Positions 33,701 through 42,726 of a stretch of 64,000 nucleotides of DNA are shown here, in pieces (positions within the stretch are counted from its first letter, which is position 1; every line of letters begins with the position of its first letter). The translations under genes were made by a program, and so were the position numbers. The notes beneath the pieces are model-generated. The model was not told the origin of the DNA. It searched no databases and worked only from the letters and a program-made list of their open reading frames with translations. The DNA comes from Antedon mediterranea (taxonomy: Eukaryota > Echinodermata > Crinoidea > Comatulida > Antedonidae). Location: assembly GCF_964355755.1 (NCBI RefSeq), contig NC_092672.1, forward strand, positions 36,578,501-36,642,500, in the 5' to 3' direction.

Positions 33701-34102
33701 TCTATACATTTTATTTATGGGGCGTAAAATAAATAAGGAAGTAAAAGAAAGAAAAATATATTTTAATAATAATACTCTATCAATATTGTTTTAACAGTGT
33801 GGGATGTGTATACATAATAAGTATTTTATTATTTATAATAAGTTTATTGAGATGTGAAGAGAACACTGCTTATTGTCCTGATTCACAGTAATCCAAGAAA
33901 CCACGATGGGGTCCACGCGGGGCGAAAAAGAGGGAAAAAACTTTGGTCCTAAGTTAGAAAGTACATAGCCTAACGTAATTTTTGGCCACGTTTCGATCGA
34001 AAACGTGGTTCAGCGGGAACATTCTGTACGTTCGAACGGGGTTGATGTATGCCTCAGGGCCTAGGTTGAAAATAAGCGGTCTACAGCTCACTATATATAT
34101 AT

Positions 34103-34770
34103 ACGGTCGGTCGGTAAACACTAACTTGTATATGGCCTTGTTGTCTTGATATCAGTTTCATCTAGCTAAGTCAATTTTTTACAGTATATTCTTTATGGCC
34201 AGGAATCGATGTGGTTATGTTTTCACGGTGCGCAATCAACAATTACGCGGTCTACGCACGATTTAACGAAATCACGTTTGTAATCATATCTTCACAAGCA
34301 TGAATCACAATTAAATAAAATTTGGAACTCATAAATTTCAGGGAATAAATCATCATATGGCAAAACAAGTACGTGCGTAACGCATACATTTTCAAAACTG
34401 TCAATTTATTTTCGATAAAATAAGAGTACGTTTCAGGCAATTTGAAGCGTTTACAAATTGCCATGAGTGCGCAGATTTTTGCACGCGCACTGCGCGTTAA
34501 ATGTTAATATGGACTCTTTTTGCCCGATTTCTGTTTTACACGATTTCTGTTTTTGATTCACCTTTCAACTCGAAATTACGCTATACGAGCACGTCAAAAA
34601 TGACAGGCTACGCACGTATAAAATAAAACAATTTAAATGTTTTTTAAACATTTCCAACATTTTTAAACATGTTCAGAAATTTCGGTCGGTTGGTCGGTCG
34701 ATTGGTCGGTTGCTCGGTCGGTAAACACTAACTTGAGCACGCGGCTGCAGCCATCTATATGGCCTTGTTT
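34103..34770. repeat. direct repeats (ggtcggtaaacactaacttg) flanking a 0.5-kb segment
   Basis: The block around 34103-34150 and that at 34683-34770 share cggtcggtaaacactaactt and tatatggccttgtt. The second has extra GGTCGGTTGGTCGG repeats. Between them lies CG-containing sequence with no recognised gene. It could be a solo-LTR-like or duplication remnant. Confidence 0.4.
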
Positions 34771-35471
34771 TTTACTACGTCCGAACACGATCTTAGTCGC
34801 CGGACCCGAGTACAGTACATTGCACTGTGTATTTCTAATTAACCCTCAATAGTTAATTATTAACTTTTTTTACCAGCATCTGTTTTGAAAATCGTAATTA
34901 ATTGTAGAGAATTAATTCCACAGTCGGATACTGACAATAAGGCCTACCTTTTAGCAGAAAATCAACTGAATAATTTCAGATAAAATTTATACAAGGCTTT
35001 TCCCAAAATGTATTCTTTCCCTAGATACCCTCCTTACAGGGAGTTGTAGAATAACAACTCCCTGTCTCCTTATTTGAATAATCAAGGGATCAAAAGAACA
35101 TTGACAGAGTTATATACATAATATTGTTAGGCCTCTAGTATTATATAGACGTAGCCTACGTATTGTTATATCGAGTGAAAAGGTTGACTGTTCTCTTCCC
35201 TGGTTTTACATGTTATTCATGAATGTATTAATTTGATTGAATTTATTTTCGTGATCTTAATAAAAATCTTTTTTTTGTGTGTCGCAGTGCATTTAACCTC
35301 TATGTTAACAGCTTGAAGTGCCCACTTAAAAAAAAATGTTTACAAATCACTTATGAATTCTATTTAAAACTCCTTTTAATTAAACGATTCATGATGATCG
35401 TCATTTGTACTACAGATGTTAATGGAAGTTAGACAAACAATTGGATAATATATTAATATTATTTCAACAAA
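34771..35471. other. upstream region of the charged-helix gene
   Basis: AT-rich, with a tgtgtgtcgc patch and no clear TATA/CCAAT arrangement like that of the paralogue pair. Nothing else recognised. Confidence 0.35.
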
Positions 35472-36029
35472 ATGGCAGGGTGTTTTGGACCAGGATTTAT
35501 GGAAGCGATTACGTCGACTTTGGAGCGTATTGGAAAAAAGTTAGGAAAACAACTGGAAAAGACTGGCGAAGAGCTGATAAATGAGGTCGAAGACCAGATA
35601 AAAGAAGCAAGAAAAGAACTGGTAAAGACTGTTGAAGAAGTAGGCCATCATGTAGTGGAGGAAATAGAGGAAGCTGTAAAGCACGTGACTGAAGATTTAG
35701 AGAAAGATTTGGATGAAACTCGCAAACATGTGGAAGAAGAGCTGCACCACGTGGCATGCCACATAGAAGGAGACGTTGAAGGTGTCATCAAACATGTGGA
35801 AGAAGATATGGAGAAGAAGGTGGAGGCAGCCAAGAAAGCTGTTCATCAGATTGCAGTCAAAGGTGAAGAGACCGTGAAGCACATGGAAGAGGATTTGGTA
35901 AAACATATTGATAAAACTTTACACAAAGTTGAAGAACATGTTGTTAAGCCGATTGAAGAAGCTGTGAAGAATGCAGAGACGACAGTCGAGCACGCAGTGG
36001 AAGAAACAACTGGAAAGCAGGAAGGATAA
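35472..36029 (+). CDS. highly charged amphipathic-helix protein (185 aa), function unknown
   Basis: An intronless frame encodes an almost entirely helical, Glu/Lys/His/Val-rich protein after a short N-terminal MAGCFGPG segment. Repeating motifs of the type V-x-H-V-E-E-x-x-E/K recur about every 11-22 residues from residue 50 to 175, as in apolipoprotein- or LEA-like class A helices. There is no signal peptide, membrane segment or cysteine pattern beyond two cysteines. It lies between the two Cys-domain paralogues, whose N-termini are also charged helices, so the three may share a role or origin (inference). Codon use and frame integrity over 558 nt support a real gene. No recognisable family; lipid binding or a stress hydrophilin are possibilities only. 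Confidence 0.7.
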   Translation: MAGCFGPGFMEAITSTLERIGKKLGKQLEKTGEELINEVEDQIKEARKELVKTVEEVGHHVVEEIEEAVKHVTEDLEKDLDETRKHVEEELHHVACHIEGDVEGVIKHVEEDMEKKVEAAKKAVHQIAVKGEETVKHMEEDLVKHIDKTLHKVEEHVVKPIEEAVKNAETTVEHAVEETTGKQEG

Positions 36030-36249
36030 TAAAGATACCAGCTATGGCTGCTTTGTGCAAAGACTTGTGTACTTTAATACAAATGATTTCATAGTTGCAT
36101 TAATCAATATTACAAGTCTGAATATAAGGCGATGATGAATAACTTCTGTACTATGATTTCGTTTGTGTATTATATTGATTTGGTTATATCATTTGGGGAG
36201 CTTCAAAGTGCCTGTGGACATGGTTCATTTGTCTCATTTTCAATATTTA

Positions 36250-36350
36250 GGATACCTCATGGAATTTTTTTTTTGTGTATGTAATTTAAAGCGCTAAGGA
36301 ATATTTGTATTAAGCGCCATGTATAAGACTACCATTATTATTATTGTACT
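36250..36350 (+). mobile_element. possible LINE/SINE 3' tail
   Basis: taatttaaagcgctaaggaa and a gcgccatgtataagac block followed by ATT triplets resemble the 3' end of a non-LTR element (compare 18352-18385). Short and uncertain. Confidence 0.35.
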
Positions 36351-36649
36351 GTATCAATATATATATCTGTTATTCTTTATTATTTACATCATATTATATA
36401 TCTAAACATGTTTATTTTTTGGAGTATGGACTCGTATTAAACAGAACACAGTAGTACACAACTTGTATACATATCGTAAACAAGTAGGCCTAATAGCCGT
36501 GTTTTGATTATAGAAATTATTAATATTGAATGGAAACTTTAAATTGCATGTCGGGCGATATTCTTCCTAAATTCATTTGATACAGTTTTATGGTAGGAAC
36601 ACTTGTTTTGAATGCAATTTAAACAAACATTCATAACGTTGTATTTTTG

Positions 36650-36832
36650 CTAAAGCCTGATTCCCACTAGGACGTAACACAAGAACGTAACGCAACGCAA
36701 GGACGTAACGCAACGCAAAATGATTTGACCAATCTCAAGCGATGGATTATTCGAACAGTCGCGTGTGATTGGTCAACTTGCTTGCATTGTGCCTGCTTAC
36801 TTGCGTTGCGTCCAAGTGGGAACCAAGCTTAA
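36650..36832. mobile_element. MITE family B1 copy
   Basis: Termini taaagcctgattcccactag and caagtgggaaccaagctta. The left arm carries a duplicated aacgcaacgcaaggacgt segment. The centre has gatggattattcgaacagtc. Confidence 0.85.
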
Positions 36833-36904
36833 TGGGCTGTTTCTGCTGCCAAGTAAATACCGTTTTAACGTCTGTTTGTGTATATTATTGTAGCGTTGTA
36901 GTTT

Positions 36905-37024
36905 TGATTAAGCTTGTTGCCTCTTTTTAGTGATTAAGCTTGTTGCCTCTTTTTAGTGATTAAGCTTGTTGCTTCCTTTTAGTGATTAAGCTTGTTGCCT
37001 CCTTTTAGTGATTAAGATGTTGCC
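36905..37024 (+). repeat. 30-bp tandem repeat, four units
   Basis: gattaagcttgttgcctc followed by a ttttagt linker repeats with a 30-bp period; the last unit is partly diverged (gattaagatgttgcc). Confidence 0.9.
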
Positions 37025-37164
37025 TTCTGTTGCCTCCTAGTCATAATACTTTAATCCTTCAGACTAAAATTCTTCTAATGCCACGTATGTATAGCAATTT
37101 ATGTGATGGTTTTCTTTGAACAAATCGTTACCTTATCTCACTAGTATTTAAAACTAATTTGGAA

Positions 37165-37330
37165 GTGTAGTGGAGCTGTAGCTTGGTGGTTAACGTGCTT
37201 GCCTCCCAATCCCAAGGTCCAGGGTTCAATCCTGATCCAGTGCCTAGGTTGTAACTCACGACTCTTTCAACTCCACTCCCTAAGCCTCAAATGAGACTTA
37301 GTTTGAAAAAAAAGTATAATACATAAGCTA
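37165..37330 (+). mobile_element. tRNA-derived SINE
   Basis: An A box (tgtagcttggtgg) and a B box (agggttcaatcct) with tRNA-like spacing, including a CCTCCCAATCCC anticodon-arm-like stretch. A body with aactccactccctaagcctc and a poly-A-like tail (gaaaaaaaagtataat) follow. The 3' acceptor side does not pair, so it is not a functional tRNA. Confidence 0.65.
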
Positions 37331-37881
37331 TTATAGAATGGGTGTAATGTTCGTTGCATATTTTTCATAACGAATTTTAAAGATATAAACTATACGGATA
37401 TAATTTTAAAATATATAGTAGCAGATTCTATAAGGAAACATTTACGCAATAATTACGTATGGTGTCGTAATCAATCATAATAGTGAAACTATTTTATGTT
37501 TACTTAGGCCTATGCTGTTTATTTAGTGTCGTGTATTTACTTAGGGAAAGGTAAAGGTTCCGTATTCAATTCTGAATATGGGGTAATGAGCTGTTAGGAG
37601 CGTCGGAATTATGTGGTAGGGTGGTCAGTTCATCCCTCCCCCAGTTCCTTTCTTCCCATATAAATTGAAGTCACAAAAGTAATTAATAATATCGTTCTTA
37701 TAATAAAATACAATCCTATTGGTCATCAACAGGTATATTTGTTATTGTCTTACAATAATCCTCTCGAATTATAAATTAAATAAAATATCTATGTAACCAT
37801 TCACAATAGTCTTTGCTAATTGTTCGTTGTGCCGTAACATTTGCGCCTGGGGGAGTCTTGCGATGCCATTGTTACTTAAAT

Positions 37882-37932
37882 GAGAAATTCCCGTTATTAG
37901 ACATTCTGATTGGCTGGTTTTCATCTTAAATA
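37882..37932 (+). promoter_or_regulatory. promoter of small-protein gene 2: kappaB-like, CCAAT and TATA-like
   Basis: gagaaattcccg (37882-37893) is a weaker version of the site before gene 1. tgattggctgg and a TATA-like cttaaatag (from 37925) follow at the same relative spacing. Conservation between the two paralogues supports functional importance. Confidence 0.55.
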
Positions 37933-38052
37933 GTCGCGAAACTTGCCTTTTTTAATCAGTCTAGGACTTGGCTTAGCTTCACAAGACCAGGTTATATCCT
38001 ACATTTCCATACATTGCTGCCCAACCGTACGTTAAAGTATATAACTATAATC

Positions 38053-38424
38053 ATGGGAGATGTGCTAGGAAAATGTATGGAAGGAGCAGAAGAGAAGGCA
38101 AAAGAGAAGGCAGAAGAGAAAGCAGAAGAGCTTGCAGATGAGGCTATAGATAAAGCTATAGACGAAGCCAAGGATAAGATCGTTAGCGCTTTTCAAAAGA
38201 CAACGCATAAAGTGGACGATAAGACTTCGAAAGAACTGTTAGATGGAGATTGGTGCGTTCACAAGCAAGGTGATGGTGACTTGTTGTTTACTAAAATTGA
38301 ACCGTGCAACAGAGACGTTCACAAACTGGCAGACTGTGATGTTATGATACTGAAATGTTCCGACGGTCAAGATGTGAAAATCGACAAAGAGTGTTCCAGG
38401 TGTAAGAAGCACATCATTTACTAA
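38053..38424 (+). CDS. small Cys-domain protein, paralogue 2 (123 aa), function unknown
   Basis: Paralogue of the gene at 31136-31501. The N-terminus (residues 5-50) is a repetitive charged helix built from EEKAKEK/EEKAEE units, longer and more regular than in paralogue 1. From residue about 47 the shared domain begins with an exact 20-residue match, then keeps all six cysteines (DWCVH, PC, DC, LKC, CSRCKKH) with conservative changes elsewhere. An ATG 39 bp upstream (38014) is in frame. The MGD start at 38053 is preferred because paralogue 1 begins the same way. Intronless, no signal peptide. Decayed coding sequence of a third copy lies 38 bp after its stop. Confidence 0.75.
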   Translation: MGDVLGKCMEGAEEKAKEKAEEKAEELADEAIDKAIDEAKDKIVSAFQKTTHKVDDKTSKELLDGDWCVHKQGDGDLLFTKIEPCNRDVHKLADCDVMILKCSDGQDVKIDKECSRCKKHIIY

Positions 38425-38461
38425 ACCGCACGACGGAGACATCCGGCTCTCGTTAGCGAAT

Positions 38462-38546
38462 TCTGATACAGTAAATGTTCCGAAGGCCAGAATTTGAAAA
38501 AATCAACATAGGGTCTTTAAAGAAAAAACACATCGTGGTGAACTTA
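38462..38546 (+). pseudogene. decayed C-terminal fragment of a third Cys-domain paralogue
   Basis: aaatgttccgaaggccagaa, then tttgaaaaaatcaaca, then aaaaaacacatcgtggtgaa match in order the 3' coding part of gene 1 (aaatgttccgacggtcaaga, tgaaaatcgaca, aagaaacacatgatggtgaa). Deletions break the frame and the last cysteine motif. The ending resembles gene 1 more than its neighbour gene 2, so it is not a simple tail duplication of gene 2. Confidence 0.7.
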
Positions 38547-38805
38547 TAGACAGAAACATTTTTATTATTAATAATTAATTATATTCGCAAGATACACTTC
38601 CAAACAATGTAATCATCATGGCCTACCAATGGAAGGTAGTTGACCAGTCTGTTTGAATTTTAAAAGAATCTCATTTTGTGAAATCGTTGGACACAAGAGA
38701 CCATGGTGACACGGTACGCAGTACGGTTGATGATGATGCGCAGAATATATTTTTTCTGGATATGTCTGAGCTTGCATGTCTTATTACTAAAATATTAAAA
38801 TCCCC

Positions 38806-39006
38806 TTAAGCGTGGTTCCCAGTAGTGACGCAACGTAAGAAAATGCCCTTCTAATAATTATGTTTTCCCCCGCCTGCGTGAAATCAAACCTGTGATTTTT
38901 ACAGCACTACTGTTGCGTCGTCGGGTTCCTACTTGTGATTACGCAATACAGCAATTTGCGTCGATACGTCACTGCGTTACGTTGCGTTCAAGTGGGAAAC
39001 ACATCA
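38806..39006. mobile_element. MITE family B2 copy
   Basis: ttaagcgtggttcccagtag at the left, aagtgggaaacaca at the right. The interior has the B2 signature: aaaatgccct, ccgcctgcgtgaaatcaaac and cttgtgattacgcaatacag. Confidence 0.8.
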
Positions 39007-39596
39007 ATGGTACTTTGCATTATTGGAATTAAGATTGGTCAAAGTAATGATATGACTGTTATTTGACAAGCAGTATGTACGATGTGCACGGTTTCATTTA
39101 TTAATTGCGACGGTTCACCTAGTCTAGGTTGTAGACGGCGATTACATTTAGTATTGGTGAAAAGATAAACATTTTGCCAGATATGGCGTTTCATACGTGG
39201 CGTATCACCAGATAAACAACGAATGGAGTACTAATATAATACAATTTTCTCTACTTATTTCAAAACAATTATTATTGTAATGCAATAGCGTATAGGCCTA
39301 AGACGAGTACATTGTAGTAATGATAATCTGTTGTTGTTCATTATGTTATAGATATTATAAATATTACGTCATTAACCATTGTAGTATGTAGTGACTATAC
39401 ACAAAAGAGTAATCGTCCAATCAATTTATCTAGATGTTATATTTTATTCCACATTTATTTAGTCATCAATTACAGTACATCATAATTACAGTACAACTGA
39501 GAACAGGGATCCTGCATAAAAAAGCTATAGCTTCGTTTTTTTGTAGGACCCTTTTACAAGAACAAGTATATAGAACTTAAATAAACAAAGGTGTTG

Positions 39597-39818
39597 TTAA
39601 TCAGCATATAGTGATAAAAAGTATTTTTTAACCTGTTTTTTTATACATTTATTTTGTTTCTTTAAGATAACCGGTTTATTACCACCATTACAAGTGAATT
39701 CTTTCCATAATTTTGGTCCATATATGTGTATAAACTGTTGACTGCAAGTTAGTCTTGTGAAGGGAATTTCGAATTCAGTTTCTGTTCTGAGGTTATGAGT
39801 AGGCCTAATACTGTCACA
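39597..39818 (-). pseudogene. ORF2 C-terminal tail beyond the in-frame TAG
   Basis: 73 sense codons in the ORF2 frame followed by TAA. They include the conserved THNLRT motif and a YGPKLW motif that mark the end of this polyprotein family. Untranslated unless the TAG is read through. Confidence 0.75.
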
Positions 39819-42716
39819 CTAATTAAAAATATTTAAAATGTGATGTGGTAATTCATTGAATTTTACGTTTGCCAGAAATCCTATGACGTTTACTTTGTAA
39901 ATATCATAAACGTTTAATATTTTTAGTTTCTTAAACAGTGGCTCTAAGGCTTGTCTAGATTTAGAGAAGGTAATGCATTTTACAGCTCTCTTTTGGAGTT
40001 TTAGTATTACTTCTAACGTGCTCTTGTATGTATTTCCCCATATTAAGTTACCATACTGAAGGTGAGGTAATACTAAGGTGTTATAAAGACTAATACGGAC
40101 TTTATGAGGAAAGAATTCTCTTACTTTTAAAAGTATACCAATTGCCCTAGACATTTTTTTCCTAATAAGCTGTATGTGATGTTTCCAGTTAAGATTTTCG
40201 TTTAACATTACACCTAGAAATGTCACATTTTCTTTTCTATGTAATAACACATTATTCATTTTTATTTTAAACTGGTTTTTGTCAAAGTTCTTTTGGCTAG
40301 TTCTAAAAACAACGTAATTAGTTTTGCTGACATTCAGTAACAGCTTATTTGCTTTAAGCCATACGTTTATTTTTTCTAGTTCAATATTCATAGTATGGTT
40401 TAACATTGTAGGGTCATCTCCCCTTGTTATACAAGTTGTGTCGTCAGCAAAACTAATTATATCTATTTTACTACTTGCTCGACTTATATCATTGATGTAA
40501 ATTAAAAACAAAAGTGGTCCTAAAACAGAACCCTGTGGCACCCCTATATTGGTGTCTTTTAAACATGATGATCTACCGTTGGCATAAACATATTGTTTGC
40601 GGCCACTTAAATAGTTTCTAAACCACATTAAAACGATGCCTCTTATACCATAATGCGCCAATTTGCTCAACAGAATACTGTGATCGATAATGTCAAACGC
40701 TTTTGACAAATCCATAAAAGTAGTAAGTGCATATTCCTTTTTTTCAAATGCATTTAATATTTTATGGACCAAGTCGATCATAGCATGAGAAGTTGAGTGT
40801 TTGTTTCTAAATCCATATTGATTGTTGCTTAACACTTTATATTTTGTAAGATAATTGTTGTATAATTGATTATGGATAATCTTTTCAAAAACTTTCGAAA
40901 AAATGGGCAACAGCGATATGGGACGATAGTTTGAGGCCAAATGGCGGTCCCCTTTTTTATGTATGGGAACTACTTTGGAAATTTTCAACTTCCCTGGTAT
41001 TAGTCCAGTTTGAAGTGATAAATTAAAAATATATGTCAGCGGCTTTAAAATATTGTATTTTACTTCCTTTACAACTTTAGCTGAAATGTCATCAAATCCG
41101 GAGGCTTTGTTTGAATCGAGAGATTCAATAACTTTTAGTACCTCCTCCTCATCAACATAGCAAAAAAACATTGAGTTGCGTTGTTTGTTTGTGAGGTATT
41201 CAGAATATTTTGTCGTAGTAGACTCAATATTGTCTCGAACCTTACAACCTACATTAATAAAATAATCATTAATATGATTTACAACATTTTCGCAACCATG
41301 TATAGTTTCATTGCTATGTGTAAAAGAAGATGGAACTTTAGTTTTTCCTTTATCCGGATCAATTACATCATTTATAACATTCCATGTTTTTTTAATATTA
41401 CCATTTGTTCGATTGAAAAGATTTTCATAATACATCTTTTTGGCGATTTTGCACGTGCGTGCAAAAGCTTTTTTAAATTCTTTATACGTATTTTTGTTTT
41501 TTAAAGTAGGGTTTTTTATGAACCTTTTATACAGTACATGCTTTCTTTTACTTGACCTTAGTAACCCAAAACTCATCCAGGGCTGCTTGAATTTGTCATA
41601 CTGTTTTGATGACTTTACAGTTTTTTTAAGGTGTTTGTTATATAGAAACTTAAAATTATCCAGAAAATCATTATAAGCGATTTCTGGATCAGTCGCTTCA
41701 TATACTCCAAGCCACTCTGCACTTAATAAATCACTATTTAGTTTCATAATATTTCTATTGTTAACTATATACGTGTCACATGAGACTGAGGTGCCTTTAT
41801 TCATGTGCGTGTTTACGTGGGAAGACGAAGCAGAGTGAGTTATTTGATATACTGGTAAATGGTCGGAAATGTCCGAGATTAGTATACCAGATAGAACTTT
41901 TTCGGAAATTGTATTTGAAAATATGTTGTCAATTAGTGTTACTGACTGATCTTGTATTCTAGTTGGTCTAGATATAGATGGATAAAACGAGTGAGACATC
42001 ATTATTTCAATAAAATCATTTACATCACTGCATGTTACATGTTTAAGCAGATTGATATTAAAATCTCCCATGATATAACATGGTTTACCTTCTTTGTCTA
42101 TAGCAGTGAGGACATCTTCAAGTGAATCATTAAAAACATCTATTTTCATGTCTGGTGGTCTGTAGACAGTACCAACAATTGCATTTTTACACTTTTTTTC
42201 AATTATCTCAATAAACAGACATTCACAGAAATTAATTTTCAAATCGATTCTTGTTTTGACCTCTATAGTATTTGAAATAAACAAGCCAACACCACCTCCT
42301 TTTCGATTTTCCCTGTCTAGAGCATGGAAATCGTAGTTTGGTAAGTATGGTCTAGGTGATGTTTCTTTAAGCCATGTTTCTGATAAGCCAATTACAGTGA
42401 ATGGGTGTTTAATGCCGTTTAAACAAGTAATTAATTCATCTAAGTGTTTGTTAATACTTCTGATATTATAGTGTAAAAATGAGTAGCTGATATTATTTAT
42501 TTTATTAACCGAGTCATTTAACTGGTCTGTGCTCATATACGAGCATGTCTCTATCGTACATATTTTATTGCCAAGACTATGATCAGTTAGTTCATCCTGT
42601 TCGTCAAAGTTGTTACATAGAGTAATAGGATTGAATAATATATCAGTTTGATTTGATAGATTGTCATTGTTTATACTTGTTGCGCTTTCAGGGTTTGCTT
42701 GAGTAGACTTTTCCAT
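39819..42716 (-). CDS. LINE ORF2: apurinic-type endonuclease and reverse transcriptase (965 aa, C-terminus cut by a stop)
   Basis: Replication enzyme of the retrotransposon: nicks target DNA and copies the element RNA. The endonuclease domain (about residues 80-290) shows HYNIRS, GLSETWL, VYRPPD, GDFNINL and ISDHLPVY, i.e. the catalytic N, E, D and H residues are present. The RT domain (about 555-860) shows YRPISLLP, NQYGFR, FMDLSKAFD, GVPQGSVLGPLLF and the catalytic FADD at 756-759. After residue 965 a TAG (39819-39821) stops the frame. The same frame then stays open for 73 codons to a TAA at 39597-39599 and contains the T-H-N-L-R-T and Y-G-P-x-L-W motifs usual at CR1/L2 ORF2 ends. So the stop is a recent truncating mutation or a readthrough site. 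The ATG is 10 bp after the ORF1 stop, suggesting translation by reinitiation. Confidence 0.9.
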   Translation of the reverse strand: MEKSTQANPESATSINNDNLSNQTDILFNPITLCNNFDEQDELTDHSLGNKICTIETCSYMSTDQLNDSVNKINNISYSFLHYNIRSINKHLDELITCLNGIKHPFTVIGLSETWLKETSPRPYLPNYDFHALDRENRKGGGVGLFISNTIEVKTRIDLKINFCECLFIEIIEKKCKNAIVGTVYRPPDMKIDVFNDSLEDVLTAIDKEGKPCYIMGDFNINLLKHVTCSDVNDFIEIMMSHSFYPSISRPTRIQDQSVTLIDNIFSNTISEKVLSGILISDISDHLPVYQITHSASSSHVNTHMNKGTSVSCDTYIVNNRNIMKLNSDLLSAEWLGVYEATDPEIAYNDFLDNFKFLYNKHLKKTVKSSKQYDKFKQPWMSFGLLRSSKRKHVLYKRFIKNPTLKNKNTYKEFKKAFARTCKIAKKMYYENLFNRTNGNIKKTWNVINDVIDPDKGKTKVPSSFTHSNETIHGCENVVNHINDYFINVGCKVRDNIESTTTKYSEYLTNKQRNSMFFCYVDEEEVLKVIESLDSNKASGFDDISAKVVKEVKYNILKPLTYIFNLSLQTGLIPGKLKISKVVPIHKKGDRHLASNYRPISLLPIFSKVFEKIIHNQLYNNYLTKYKVLSNNQYGFRNKHSTSHAMIDLVHKILNAFEKKEYALTTFMDLSKAFDIIDHSILLSKLAHYGIRGIVLMWFRNYLSGRKQYVYANGRSSCLKDTNIGVPQGSVLGPLLFLIYINDISRASSKIDIISFADDTTCITRGDDPTMLNHTMNIELEKINVWLKANKLLLNVSKTNYVVFRTSQKNFDKNQFKIKMNNVLLHRKENVTFLGVMLNENLNWKHHIQLIRKKMSRAIGILLKVREFFPHKVRISLYNTLVLPHLQYGNLIWGNTYKSTLEVILKLQKRAVKCITFSKSRQALEPLFKKLKILNVYDIYKVNVIGFLANVKFNELPHHILNIFN

Positions 42717-42726
42717 GTTACTTTGG

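Noticed and set aside
35509-35906. Minus-strand frames opposite the charged-helix gene
   Set aside because: Shadows of the biased codon composition of the plus-strand gene.
37165-37245. Functional tRNA gene
   Set aside because: Good internal boxes but no acceptor stem, and a SINE body with an A-rich tail follows.
38014-38052. Upstream ATG for Cys-domain paralogue 2
   Set aside because: The paralogue starts at the equivalent of 38053 (MGD), and the extra 13 residues have no counterpart.
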